A stretch of DNA of 64,000 nt from JAUILH01 sp964230215 (GTDB lineage: Bacteria > Bacteroidota > Bacteroidia > Flavobacteriales_D > JAUILH01): positions 1 through 64,000 of the forward strand of contig CAXRGQ010000004.1 in assembly GCA_964230215.1 (NCBI GenBank), written 5' to 3'. This document shows, piece after piece, positions 36,251 through 45,022 of this stretch; within the stretch, counting starts at the first letter, position 1; every line of letters starts with the position of its first letter. Both the position numbers and the translations under genes were made by a program. Below the pieces are notes generated by a model. The model was not told where the DNA came from. It made no database searches and worked only from the letters and a program-made list of their open reading frames with translations.

Positions 36251-36337
36251 TTGGTGCCCAGGACTGGATTCGAACCAGCACGAGCGTAGCTCACCACCCC
36301 CTCAAGATGGCGTGTCTACCAATTTCACCACCTGGGC
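36251..36337 (-). tRNA. tRNA-Leu (anticodon GAG)
   Basis: An 87-base class II tRNA: acceptor GCCCAGG/CCTGGGC, D-arm with GGTAGAC, anticodon stem CCATC/GGTGG with loop TTGAGGG (anticodon GAG), a variable arm (GAGCTACGCTC), T-arm CTGG-TTCGAAT-CCAG and encoded CCA. Its 3' part is the right-hand attachment site of the island. It is transcribed towards the island. Confidence 0.95.
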
Positions 36338-36338
36338 A

Positions 36339-36366
36339 TAAAAAAGCGCCAGACTAAGTCTGGCGC
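36339..36366 (-). terminator. Terminator of the SiaC-like gene
   Basis: GCGCCAGAC (36346-36354), loop TAA, GTCTGGCGC (36358-36366), perfect 9-bp stem with an A-run at the left (T-run on the minus strand) that directly abuts the tRNA-Leu 5' end. Confidence 0.88.
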
Positions 36367-36392
36367 AACAAAAATATCAATTTAATTAATCT

Positions 36393-36776
36393 TTAACCTA
36401 CAGTTTTCGGAATTAATTCGAAATCTAAATTCACTTTAGAAGCAAATACACGCCCCTCATCTTCCATTTCTTCATCATCCGCTTCATACACCCATTTTAC
36501 CTTCACGTCATTTCCTTTCTCCTTCAAATCGCTAAACTCATTTAAAATATCAAGAATAATCTTTTGTGATATTGAATTAATATAGTCTAGGTAAAACTCT
36601 AACTCCGTTTTAGGAGCATCAGATTGCTTATAGTTTTCAATCCAGTCAAAGACAGGGGAATAAAAACTAGTTGCGTTTTCAGGAATGGAACGACCACGAA
36701 ACATAATGCGTCTGGTGCTAACCTCACAGTAAATCTCTGGTGTAGAGTCCGTTGCTTCTATTTTTAAATCTTCCAT
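36393..36776 (-). CDS. SiaC/DUF1987-family phospho-switch protein
   Basis: From ATG at 36776 this is 127 residues, fitting DUF1987/SiaC throughout: DSTPEIYCEVS near the start, FRGRSIPENATSFYSPVFDW and LEFYLDYINSISQKIILDIL. In Pseudomonas aeruginosa SiaC is phosphorylated on Thr68 by SiaB and dephosphorylated by the SpoIIE-type phosphatase SiaA, and so controls a diguanylate cyclase. The matching position here is Ser68 (NSIS rather than NTSS, from memory), still phosphorylatable. No SiaB or SiaD gene is adjacent, but three SpoIIE phosphatases lie elsewhere in the window. The frame extends to a TTG at 36785; the ATG is the better start. Confidence 0.8.
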   Translation of the reverse strand: MEDLKIEATDSTPEIYCEVSTRRIMFRGRSIPENATSFYSPVFDWIENYKQSDAPKTELEFYLDYINSISQKIILDILNEFSDLKEKGNDVKVKWVYEADDEEMEDEGRVFASKVNLDFELIPKTVG

Positions 36777-36858
36777 CACTACCAATATAAAGATTTCTTT
36801 TTAACTAAGACGCAAATTTTCTGCCAAGGGGTGTATGGTATAGATAAATTAAGATAAT

Positions 36859-38268
36859 TTACTGATATTCATAACATCCGATATCTCCAGAAGCGTCTCT
36901 TGTTCCCTCATCAATATCAGTGCCCGGATTATTTAGATTGCCAAAGTTTATACAAGCGGATCCAGCATTTAGATGATAATCACCTTCCGTACCATTGACA
37001 AAACTTGGGTTATTGTTCTTCAAAATGTTTTGATAGTAATTAGTGTTGCTTGTCGTCATCTCCAATGTTTTTACAAGCGTATTTCTAAACTCAAAATCAA
37101 TTGGGACACCAGTTAATGTATCTACTTGAAATTCCTCATCAAGGCTGCCGTACATTACACAGTTTTCAAACACCGTACTGGTAATAGGGAAGATGTAGTA
37201 ATCCACTGCTGGAGTTGTTGGGTCATCATAGAAGTTATTTAATCTAAAAGCAGGCGTTGTTCGTGTTCCTTGATTCCAATAATTTCCAAACGTGCAATGA
37301 TTAAAGTTGTAGGTACCTCCATTAACAAATACACCACAGTAAGATCCGTTATTGGCGAATAGGTTATTAGTAGCAATCACAAAACTCTCATCGCACCAGA
37401 TGCCTGAAAAAGCATTGTCTATGCATTCGGTATTATTTAGGATTAATGCTGGATTGCTACTTCCTGGATTTGTTTTATATGCCCAAATACCACGTTCGCC
37501 ATTCTTTACAATGGCATGAGTTATGGTGCTTTGTTCACTATGAATTAACCAGATTCCATCCCATTGTCCCGGTATGTCTTGATAATATGGTTCTAAGCGA
37601 TCTCCTTGAAAAATCACTTCATTGCCTTCGGTTCCGTTTACATTTAATGTACTCTTATAAACATATAATCTCGAATTAGCATGAACGTGCACATTCGTTC
37701 CCGCTGGTATATTTAAGGTAAGATTGCTGTCTAATCCGGGAAAACCAACTGCAGCAGTACCATATATAACATGTGGCTTGTCGTTTTGCCATGTTCCTTG
37801 TACAATTTCATTTACATGAAAATAGGCGTCTTGCCCCCAAACGACCAACTTTACTGCTTGTCTATTTCCGTTAGTAGTGAATATGATGGAGTCTTCTATT
37901 ATTAATGGGTTAGTCAGGTTGTTGGCATCTAAGGTCACTTCTGCAAACATGTATAGACTATCTCGCGCCTCAATCTCGATATCGCTAAAGTTCGTTCCGG
38001 CAACACCGTCAAGATTAATGCGGAATGGTGACGCAGATCCTCCAGCTAGCTCAACAGAGCTGATAATTAGTTTGTTAGCATTGCGGTTATAGAGTCTCAG
38101 CTGTTGTGTTGTTGATCCTACTGTGGTAAAGACGGTGTCAAATATGATGGTGTCTTTATTAAATTCCAACTTATCATTTGGGTTAGTGCTAACAATATCT
38201 TTACGGCACTGAACCGAGCTCAGCGCTAAAATAATTAGCATTACACTATATAATATCACCTTTAACAC
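36859..38268 (-). CDS. Secreted lipoprotein with parallel beta-helix domain
   Basis: This 469-residue protein has a lipoprotein signal (about 5-21, LSSVQC), an Ig-like domain (about 30-145, with DTIIFDTVFTTVGS) and a right-handed beta-helix region (about 165-420) with repeats of Asn-rich turns such as VKNGERGIWAY and NNLFANNGSYCGVFVNG, ending in a typical closing phrase (SACINFGNLNNPGTDIDEG, then DIGCYEYQ). Such proteins bind or cut polysaccharides at the surface, but no catalytic residues of a lyase are evident. It is a single gene, divergent from glmM. Confidence 0.75.
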   Translation of the reverse strand: MLKVILYSVMLIILALSSVQCRKDIVSTNPNDKLEFNKDTIIFDTVFTTVGSTTQQLRLYNRNANKLIISSVELAGGSASPFRINLDGVAGTNFSDIEIEARDSLYMFAEVTLDANNLTNPLIIEDSIIFTTNGNRQAVKLVVWGQDAYFHVNEIVQGTWQNDKPHVIYGTAAVGFPGLDSNLTLNIPAGTNVHVHANSRLYVYKSTLNVNGTEGNEVIFQGDRLEPYYQDIPGQWDGIWLIHSEQSTITHAIVKNGERGIWAYKTNPGSSNPALILNNTECIDNAFSGIWCDESFVIATNNLFANNGSYCGVFVNGGTYNFNHCTFGNYWNQGTRTTPAFRLNNFYDDPTTPAVDYYIFPITSTVFENCVMYGSLDEEFQVDTLTGVPIDFEFRNTLVKTLEMTTSNTNYYQNILKNNNPSFVNGTEGDYHLNAGSACINFGNLNNPGTDIDEGTRDASGDIGCYEYQ

Positions 38269-38367
38269 AGCTGGTAAAAGTACGAAGAAACGGGCGAATT
38301 ATTGTTCGTCCACAGTGCAATGTTATGAAATTGACAATGCATTAACATATAGATTGTCTGGTGATGT

Positions 38368-38375
38368 TAACTTTG
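38368..38375 (+). promoter_or_regulatory. Minus-7 box of the sugar-phosphate mutase gene
   Basis: TAACTTTG matches TAnnTTTG and lies 17 bases before the ATG at 38392. No well-spaced TTG is seen upstream. Confidence 0.45.
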
Positions 38376-38391
38376 AATAAAAATCTGATTT

Positions 38392-39771
38392 ATGACGCTT
38401 ATCAAATCTATCTCCGGAATTAGAGGGACAATAGGAGGAACTACAAAGGACAATTTAACTCCTGTGGATACTGTAAAGTTCGCAGCCGCCTACGGTACAA
38501 TAATTAAAGAAGGTAAATCTAAATGCAAAATCGTTTTAGGGCGTGATGCAAGATTATCTGGTGATATGATCAGTGGATTGGTGGTGAATACGCTAATAGG
38601 TTTGGGAATTGATGTAATTGATTTAGGATTAAGCACCACACCAACAGTAGAGATGGCAGTGCCTGAGCTTAATGCGGATGGTGGAATCATTCTTACTGCA
38701 AGTCACAACCCAAAGCAATGGAACGCATTAAAGTTGTTGAACAATAAAGGTGAATTTATATCTGCAGAAATAGGAGCAAAGGTCTTAGACTTGGCTGAAA
38801 AGGAAGCGTTTACTTTTGCAGAAGTTGATGATTTGGGTAAGTATTCAACGGACGATACTCAAATGGAAAAACATGTGGATGCCATACTAAACTTGCCATA
38901 TGTGAATGCTGATGCGATAAAGTCTGCAGGATTCAGGGTAGTGGTGGATGCTGTTAACTCAACAGGAGGGATTTTCATACCTTATTTGCTTGATAGGCTT
39001 GGAGTAGATTGTGTCAAGTTGTATTGCGAACCTACTGGACATTTTCCGCACAATCCAGAACCATTACCAGCGCATTTAACCGACTTGTCAAATAAGATTG
39101 TAGAAGAGAAGGCAGACTTTGGAATTACGGTGGATCCTGATGTTGATAGATTAGCGATGGTGTGTGAAGATGGCTCTATGTTTGGAGAGGAGTACACCTT
39201 AGTTGCGGTTGCTGACTATGTTTTATCTGTTAAAAAAGGGAATACTGTGTCTAATCTAAGTTCGACACGTGCACTCAGTGATATTAGTGCAAAACATGGA
39301 GTTGAGTATTTCGCGTCAGCCGTGGGAGAAGTAAATGTGGTTGAAAAGATGAAGGCTGTTAATGCTGTAATTGGTGGTGAAGGAAATGGAGGGGTTATTC
39401 TTCCAGAGTTGCATTACGGACGTGATGCTTTGGTTGGGATTGCAATATTCCTCAGTCTAATGGCAGAAAAAAAGATGACATGCCTTGAATTAAGAAACTC
39501 ATATCCTAATTACGAGATTTCCAAGAATAAAATTCAGTTACAACCAGGTATGGATATTGACGGAATCCTTCGCAGTGTAGAGGCTAAGTACAAAAATGAA
39601 AAGGTAAACACAATAGATGGTGTTAAGATTGATTTTAGCGAAGGATGGGTGCATCTGCGAAAATCAAATACCGAGCCTATTATTCGCGTTTATTCGGAAA
39701 GTACATCTCTAGATAGAGCTAACGAGCTGGCACAGGCAATTATTGACCATGTCAATGAAGTGGTAGCATAA
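38392..39771 (+). CDS. glmM: Phosphoglucosamine mutase / phosphomannomutase family enzyme
   Basis: This 459-residue enzyme has all the alpha-D-phosphohexomutase landmarks: TASHNPKQWNALK with the phosphoserine (near 100-106), the metal loop DPDVDRLA (near 246-253), the sugar-binding GEGNGG (near 331-336) and the phosphate-binding RKSNTEPIIRVY near the C-terminus. The GEGNGG form and overall length suit Bacteroidota GlmM, which turns glucosamine-6-phosphate into glucosamine-1-phosphate for cell-wall precursors; phosphomannomutase activity is the alternative. It is a single gene with its own promoter. Confidence 0.85.
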   Translation: MTLIKSISGIRGTIGGTTKDNLTPVDTVKFAAAYGTIIKEGKSKCKIVLGRDARLSGDMISGLVVNTLIGLGIDVIDLGLSTTPTVEMAVPELNADGGIILTASHNPKQWNALKLLNNKGEFISAEIGAKVLDLAEKEAFTFAEVDDLGKYSTDDTQMEKHVDAILNLPYVNADAIKSAGFRVVVDAVNSTGGIFIPYLLDRLGVDCVKLYCEPTGHFPHNPEPLPAHLTDLSNKIVEEKADFGITVDPDVDRLAMVCEDGSMFGEEYTLVAVADYVLSVKKGNTVSNLSSTRALSDISAKHGVEYFASAVGEVNVVEKMKAVNAVIGGEGNGGVILPELHYGRDALVGIAIFLSLMAEKKMTCLELRNSYPNYEISKNKIQLQPGMDIDGILRSVEAKYKNEKVNTIDGVKIDFSEGWVHLRKSNTEPIIRVYSESTSLDRANELAQAIIDHVNEVVA

Positions 39772-39842
39772 TGTTGGCACTCAATCAAGCGCTAGAATTT
39801 CAATTTTAATCGAATTAGGCTTACAATTTCGGAAGCGCTTCT

Positions 39843-39872
39843 TTGAACTCGTAATAGCAAAGTTTATATTTG
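39843..39872 (+). promoter_or_regulatory. Promoter of the cysteine desulfurase gene
   Basis: TTG at 39843-39845, 19 bases, then TATATTTG (39865-39872): a full match to the Bacteroidota minus-33/minus-7 layout. It also argues for the ATG at 39891 as the start of the next gene, because the upstream TTG codon at 39870 lies in the minus-7 box itself. Confidence 0.65.
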
Positions 39873-39890
39873 CGCGACAATATTATTCGT

Positions 39891-41015
39891 ATGGAAAGGA
39901 TTTACTTGGATAACGCTGCTACCACATGTTTAGCACCTGAAGTTTTAGATGCAATGATGCCTTATTTAAGCAACAATTATGGTAATCCTTCATCCACACA
40001 TGCGCACGGTAGACAAGCTAAGGCAGGAATAGTTGCAAGTAGAAAGAAAATTGCGGAGTTACTTAATTGTCAGCCAAACGAGATAATATTCACATCTGGA
40101 GGGACTGAGGCAGACAACATGGCCATTCGCTGTGCTGTTAGAGATTTGGGCGTTACCCATATCATTACATCTCCTACAGAACATAAAGCTGTCCTAGAAA
40201 CCTCTCAGAATCTTGCATCAGAAAAAGGCATTAGAGTTAGTATCGTTAAGCTTACTGAAAAGGGATTTGTTGATTATGATCATCTCGAAGAACTACTAAA
40301 ATCGGATGAAAAGACATTGGTGTCCTTAATGCATGGGAATAACGAGATAGGTTGTTTGTTGGATTTAGAACGAGTTGGGAAGCTTTGTCATAAGAACGGA
40401 GCACTATTTCATTCAGACACCGTTCAAACCATGGCGCACTACAAGTTTGATTTCTCAAGCTTACCTATTGACTTTGCAACAGCATCTGCACATAAATTCC
40501 ATGGTCCAAAAGGGAATGGGTTTTTATACAAGCGCAACAATATAAGCTTAGGCTCCATGATATCTGGTGGAGGACAAGAAAGTCAACTTAGAGCAGGAAC
40601 AGAAAATGTATGTGGAATTGTTGGATTAGCAAGTGCGTTAGAATTAGCCTATAAAGATTTAGATGAACACGCTGCTCACATTTCGGGTCTAAAACAATAT
40701 TGTAAGCAACAATTAGCTGAGAACTTTGCAGATGTCCAATTTAATGGAGACTGTTCAGAAAAGGGGCTTTATACCGTTTTAAGTACAAGTTTTCCGGCAA
40801 GCGAGTATAAAGATATGTTCCTGTTTTCACTTGATATAAACGGCATATCAGCGTCTGGCGGTAGTGCTTGTTCAAGTGGTTCAAACAAAGGCTCGCATGT
40901 GCTTAATGCCATCGGAGCAGACCCTGACAGAATTCACGTTAGGTTTTCATTCGGTAGATACAACACCAAAGCGGAGATTGATGAGTTAATTCTTCGTCTA
41001 AAGAAAATCCTATAG
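39891..41015 (+). CDS. Cysteine desulfurase (NifS/IscS type)
   Basis: From ATG at 39891 this is 374 residues of a class V PLP aminotransferase fold. It starts with the standard ERIYLDNAATT, carries the PLP lysine in SAHKFHGPKGNGFLY (near 195-208) and the catalytic cysteine in GGSACSSGS (near 322-330). It releases sulfur from cysteine for Fe-S clusters or tRNA thiolation. The length and the SACSSGS loop place it in the IscS/NifS group I rather than SufS. No isc genes are beside it. The following gene begins 12 bases later on the same strand. Confidence 0.9.
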   Translation: MERIYLDNAATTCLAPEVLDAMMPYLSNNYGNPSSTHAHGRQAKAGIVASRKKIAELLNCQPNEIIFTSGGTEADNMAIRCAVRDLGVTHIITSPTEHKAVLETSQNLASEKGIRVSIVKLTEKGFVDYDHLEELLKSDEKTLVSLMHGNNEIGCLLDLERVGKLCHKNGALFHSDTVQTMAHYKFDFSSLPIDFATASAHKFHGPKGNGFLYKRNNISLGSMISGGGQESQLRAGTENVCGIVGLASALELAYKDLDEHAAHISGLKQYCKQQLAENFADVQFNGDCSEKGLYTVLSTSFPASEYKDMFLFSLDINGISASGGSACSSGSNKGSHVLNAIGADPDRIHVRFSFGRYNTKAEIDELILRLKKIL

Positions 41016-41027
41016 TATATTAGTAGG

Positions 41028-41789
41028 GTGAAAATCACCTTCCTTGGTACCGGTACTTCTCAGGGTGTCCCTGTAATCGCATGTGATTGTGATGTCTGTT
41101 TATCTCAAAACACAAAGGATAAACGATTGCGTACTTCAATAATGATTGAGAGTGACGCACACTGCGTTGTTATTGATACGGGGCCAGATTTTAGACAGCA
41201 GATGTTGCGTGAAAATGTCCAGAAAGTAGACGCAGTTCTCTTTACACATGAGCACAAAGATCATATTGCTGGACTTGATGATGTTAGAGCCTTCAACTTT
41301 AAACATAAAATGGATATGCCAATTTATGCTAGTAGAAGAGTGCAAGAAGCATTGAGGAGAGAGTTTCATTATGTCTTTTCGGATACCAAATATCCAGGTG
41401 TGCCACGTCTAGAGCTTTTCGATATTACAGAAGATACTATAGAAATAGGCGATCTTTCCATTCAGCCATTAGATGTAATGCACTATAAGCTACCAGTAAA
41501 GGCGTTTAGAGTAGGAGATTTCACCTATATCACAGATGCCAATTCTATTCCTAAAGAGTCGTTTGAAATGATAAAAGGAACGAAAACACTTGTAATTAAC
41601 GCCTTACGAAAAGAAGACCACATCAGTCATTTTACCTTAGATCAAGCAATTGAAATCGCGAATAAATTAGGCGTAGAAAGGTGTTATTTAACCCACATTT
41701 CACACTTAATGGGCAAACATGATGAGGTATCTCTGGAATTGCCTGACAATGTATTTATAGCATATGACGGTTTACAAATTGACGTCTAA
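41028..41789 (+). CDS. Metallo-beta-lactamase-fold hydrolase (PhnP-like)
   Basis: This 253-residue protein opens with KITFLGTGTSQGVPVIACDC and has the metal motif THEHKDHIAG (near 74-83), a later metal Asp in YITDANSIP and final HISHLMGKHDE. The N-terminal Cys-x-Cys-x-x-Cys stretch (CDCDVC) is the zinc-binding addition of the PhnP group, which hydrolyses cyclic phosphodiesters. Bacteroidota members commonly have no phn genes nearby, as here, so the physiological substrate is open. Start is GTG at 41028. It likely shares a transcript with the desulfurase gene. Confidence 0.85.
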   Translation: MKITFLGTGTSQGVPVIACDCDVCLSQNTKDKRLRTSIMIESDAHCVVIDTGPDFRQQMLRENVQKVDAVLFTHEHKDHIAGLDDVRAFNFKHKMDMPIYASRRVQEALRREFHYVFSDTKYPGVPRLELFDITEDTIEIGDLSIQPLDVMHYKLPVKAFRVGDFTYITDANSIPKESFEMIKGTKTLVINALRKEDHISHFTLDQAIEIANKLGVERCYLTHISHLMGKHDEVSLELPDNVFIAYDGLQIDV

Positions 41790-41843
41790 GTCATTATTTT
41801 TTGGTAACTTACACCTAGTTGCGATAATCTAAACTTAATTGAA

Positions 41844-44800
41844 ATGAAATTTAACCCTCAAGTAGGTGCAATGTTAATTTTTGCACTATTTCCACTGGGT
41901 GCCTCATCTCAGTCTTCTGAGACAATGAGACATTATCAAGGTGGTGTAAATTCTGCACACAGCGTTGTAGAATCAAATGAAGTTACCTGTTTTAACAGGA
42001 AATATGTCCCTGATGTTTCTATTCAGCAGGAATATAGAAAAAGAAAAAACTGGCAGGACTTCCTAGCATCAAACGGCGAATGGTGGGTACAGTTTAATGA
42101 ACACACTGGATTGCCACAAAGAGCAATGGGTAAGCCTATTTCCTTGAGTGGATTAACACCTGAGCAAAAGGCAATGAATTTTATTCAACAACAATTATCT
42201 GATTTTAATATTCCGGTAAATGAACTAGTACTTCAAAATACTTCAAGCACAAGAACTCACACCTTTGTAAGGTATAAGCAGGTGCATAATGGTATTGAGG
42301 TTTGGAATTCTGAAATGGTGATAAAGCTTTCAGACGACGGCCGTGTAATTATGTTTGGAGCCAACGTAATTGATGAAATACCTCATTTAGACGATAATAT
42401 CGGGGCAACCGGAGCTGCTGCTTATGCAACTGAAGGTATGGATGGAACGGTTCAGAATGTTCAATTCGATCAAACAAAGATTGTAGTAGTACCAAATGGA
42501 CGCGTTAGTTCGGTGCACTTAGCGCATGAGTTTACTGTTACGGGAGTTAGTAATACAGGCACACCATTCGACTATTTTGTTCTAGTAGATGCAGCAAACG
42601 GTGATGTACTTTATCGCAGTAATAGAGTATCTGAATGTGGTGTTGAATGCTCTTCGGCATGTGGACATACATTAGAGAATGATGGCTTATTTACAAAACA
42701 TGATGACTTTAGAGCATCAGCAAAGGATATTGAAGCAAAAGTAAAAACTGAGTCTGTAGAGATGGAGAAAGCCAAGTTGGCAAGTGTGATCGAGATCGAT
42801 ATGGAGGGCACACTATATACAACACACTCTTATAATCCGGCTACAGTTGAGAAGCTTCCCAATATGAATTGTATCATTAATGGTAACACATTTGTAACTG
42901 ATCAAAACGGTTATGTAAGTACAACTGAATCTGGACCGCAGACAGCAACGTTTGAGTTGGCAGGTACATGGTCTACCGTAGATAATAATGGTACTACACC
43001 ATCTTTTACGGCAACAGTTAATGATGGAATGAATGTGATTGATGCCACAGGTAACGCCTTAATTCAAGAAATTTCTGCTTTCTACCATGTTAACATCATT
43101 CACGATCATATGAAATCATGGTTACCGTCATTTACAGGTATGGATTTTTCATTACCTACAAATGTTGAAGTAACTTCTGGAACGTGCAATGCATTTTATA
43201 ACGGAAGCTCAATTAATTTTTACGCCGATGGTGGAGGTTGTTTAACGTATGCGAATGTTGCGGATGTAGTATATCACGAATATGGGCATGGTATTAACGA
43301 TAATTTCTATCAAGATAATGGGAGTTTTTTCCAAAATGGAGCGATGAATGAAGGTTATGCGGATTTTTGGGCAATGTCATATACATTCAACCCAATCTTA
43401 GGAGTTGGCGGAAACGATACGGATCCAACTGCATTTATTAGACGATATGACACCCTAATTAAGGTATATCCAGACGACATTGTAGGAGAAGTGCACGCTG
43501 ATGGTGAAATCATTTGTGGAGCATGGTGGGATACTTATATAAACCTTGGGAATGATATGAATGCAACTCTTACATTATATGCTGATGTATTTGATGGATT
43601 GCAAGCGGCAACAGCAAACGGAAATGAAGGGACTGCGTTTACAAACGTTTTAATTGATGTACTTCAATCAGATGATGCCGTGGTAAATGGCGGTGATAAT
43701 GATATTACTAACGGTACGCCAAATGGTGTTGCGATAGTAGATGCTTTTGATAAACACGGAATCACATTGATATCTAACGCAGAGTTAGTGCATACAGATG
43801 TGCAAAGTGCAACACCAAATGCAGGTATTGATATTGACGCGGATTTACAATTAAACTTCCCGTTCACTCAGTATTTAAACAACGTAACGGTACACTATAC
43901 TTTAAATAATACGGGTACTTGGAACACGCAGACTATGACAAATACAGGAGGAAACTCGTATCAAGCTACAATTAGCTCGCAACCAGTAGGAACAATTGTA
44001 TCATACTACATTACAGCAGATGATATCAACAACAACGTTGCAGCAACTGATCCAATTGGTGCAGCACGTACAGTGTATCCTAATCTCCCTTACCACATTA
44101 TGGTTGGATTTACTTCTGTGGGTGAAGATGATGGTGCCGACTTAGTACAAGATTTTGGTGTATGGACGATAGGTTTACCAAGTGATAATAATACAACCGG
44201 TGATTGGTTGGCAGCAATTCCACTTGGGTCATACCAAACGCCGGGAGACGCTTCAACAATTTGTCAAACGGATGAAGACCACACGGTTGCTCCAGGAGAA
44301 ATTTGTTTTGTAACAGGAAATGCATCAAGTACTTCAGATGGTTTAGGAACTAATGATGTGGATGGAGGTGTAACAACACTACAATCACCAACATTTGATT
44401 TAACGCAGAACCAAAATCCGACATTCACCTATTGGAGATGGTATACAAACAGCCCAGCGTCCGGAGCGAATCCAAATGCGGATTGGTGGCAAGTAAGTAT
44501 ATCTGATGATAATGGTGCAACGTGGGTGCCTATCGAGAATAATATGATTGGTGAAATAGGATGGAGAAGACATGCTTTCAGAGTTTCTGATTATGTATCG
44601 CTAACAAATCAAGTAATGCTGCAATTCCAAGCGTCTGATAGTATTCGTCCTGGTCAAAACTTGGACGGAGGTAGTCTTGTGGAAGCTGCATTGGATGATA
44701 TCACTTTATGGGATGATGAAGACTTCTGGAGTATAGAGGATCTTCCATCAATTTCAGAGATGAGCATTTTCCCTAATCCAGCTAGAGATGATGTAAACCT

Positions 44801-45008
44801 TAGCTTTAAATTAGAAGAGGCTGAGGAAGTGTCTTACTTCATTTATTCTGCTGGTGGTAGAATGGTTGCTAGTACTAAATTAGGACAACTGCCATTGGGT
44901 GAATATAATTACACCATAGATACAAGAGGAATGGCTGCTGGACTCTACACAGTTAGAATAGTAGCTGGAGATAAAGGCATGACCCATAAGCTAAAACTTA
45001 TCAAATAG
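41844..45008 (+). CDS. Secreted M36 (fungalysin-type) metalloprotease, T9SS sorted
   Basis: This 1054-residue protein has a signal peptide (about 1-22), an FTP-type propeptide (about 60-260), the M36 catalytic domain (about 360-650) with zinc motif VVYHEYGHGIND (His near 478 and 482) and the downstream glutamate in MNEGYADFWAM, beta-rich domains (about 670-780 and 800-960) and a C-terminal type IX sorting domain (about 970-1054, SIFPNPARDDVNLSF ... GLYTVRIVAGDKG). It should be secreted through the Por system as a proenzyme and digest protein outside the cell. A propeptide, PA-like insertion and sorting tail at this length are normal for Bacteroidota M36 proteases. Confidence 0.9.
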   Translation: MKFNPQVGAMLIFALFPLGASSQSSETMRHYQGGVNSAHSVVESNEVTCFNRKYVPDVSIQQEYRKRKNWQDFLASNGEWWVQFNEHTGLPQRAMGKPISLSGLTPEQKAMNFIQQQLSDFNIPVNELVLQNTSSTRTHTFVRYKQVHNGIEVWNSEMVIKLSDDGRVIMFGANVIDEIPHLDDNIGATGAAAYATEGMDGTVQNVQFDQTKIVVVPNGRVSSVHLAHEFTVTGVSNTGTPFDYFVLVDAANGDVLYRSNRVSECGVECSSACGHTLENDGLFTKHDDFRASAKDIEAKVKTESVEMEKAKLASVIEIDMEGTLYTTHSYNPATVEKLPNMNCIINGNTFVTDQNGYVSTTESGPQTATFELAGTWSTVDNNGTTPSFTATVNDGMNVIDATGNALIQEISAFYHVNIIHDHMKSWLPSFTGMDFSLPTNVEVTSGTCNAFYNGSSINFYADGGGCLTYANVADVVYHEYGHGINDNFYQDNGSFFQNGAMNEGYADFWAMSYTFNPILGVGGNDTDPTAFIRRYDTLIKVYPDDIVGEVHADGEIICGAWWDTYINLGNDMNATLTLYADVFDGLQAATANGNEGTAFTNVLIDVLQSDDAVVNGGDNDITNGTPNGVAIVDAFDKHGITLISNAELVHTDVQSATPNAGIDIDADLQLNFPFTQYLNNVTVHYTLNNTGTWNTQTMTNTGGNSYQATISSQPVGTIVSYYITADDINNNVAATDPIGAARTVYPNLPYHIMVGFTSVGEDDGADLVQDFGVWTIGLPSDNNTTGDWLAAIPLGSYQTPGDASTICQTDEDHTVAPGEICFVTGNASSTSDGLGTNDVDGGVTTLQSPTFDLTQNQNPTFTYWRWYTNSPASGANPNADWWQVSISDDNGATWVPIENNMIGEIGWRRHAFRVSDYVSLTNQVMLQFQASDSIRPGQNLDGGSLVEAALDDITLWDDEDFWSIEDLPSISEMSIFPNPARDDVNLSFKLEEAEEVSYFIYSAGGRMVASTKLGQLPLGEYNYTIDTRGMAAGLYTVRIVAGDKGMTHKLKLIK

Positions 45009-45022
45009 GATTAACTTAATTG

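Larger units (their letters stand above)
22523..36265. mobile_element. Integrated metal-resistance island at tRNA-Leu, no integrase seen
   Basis: About 13.7 kb bounded by the 17-bp direct repeat of the tRNA-Leu 3' end. Just inside each end lies a matching 24-nt arm-like motif (22665-22688 and 36174-36197). The cargo (radC-like gene, Czc-type efflux operon, P1B ATPase, di-heme and Rieske operon, T9SS-sorted protein) is accessory, while genes outside are ordinary chromosome. No tyrosine recombinase frame is present; the 0.9 kb between the left end and radC is too short for one and has no convincing frame. It is therefore either a decayed element or one mobilised in trans. Confidence 0.7.
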
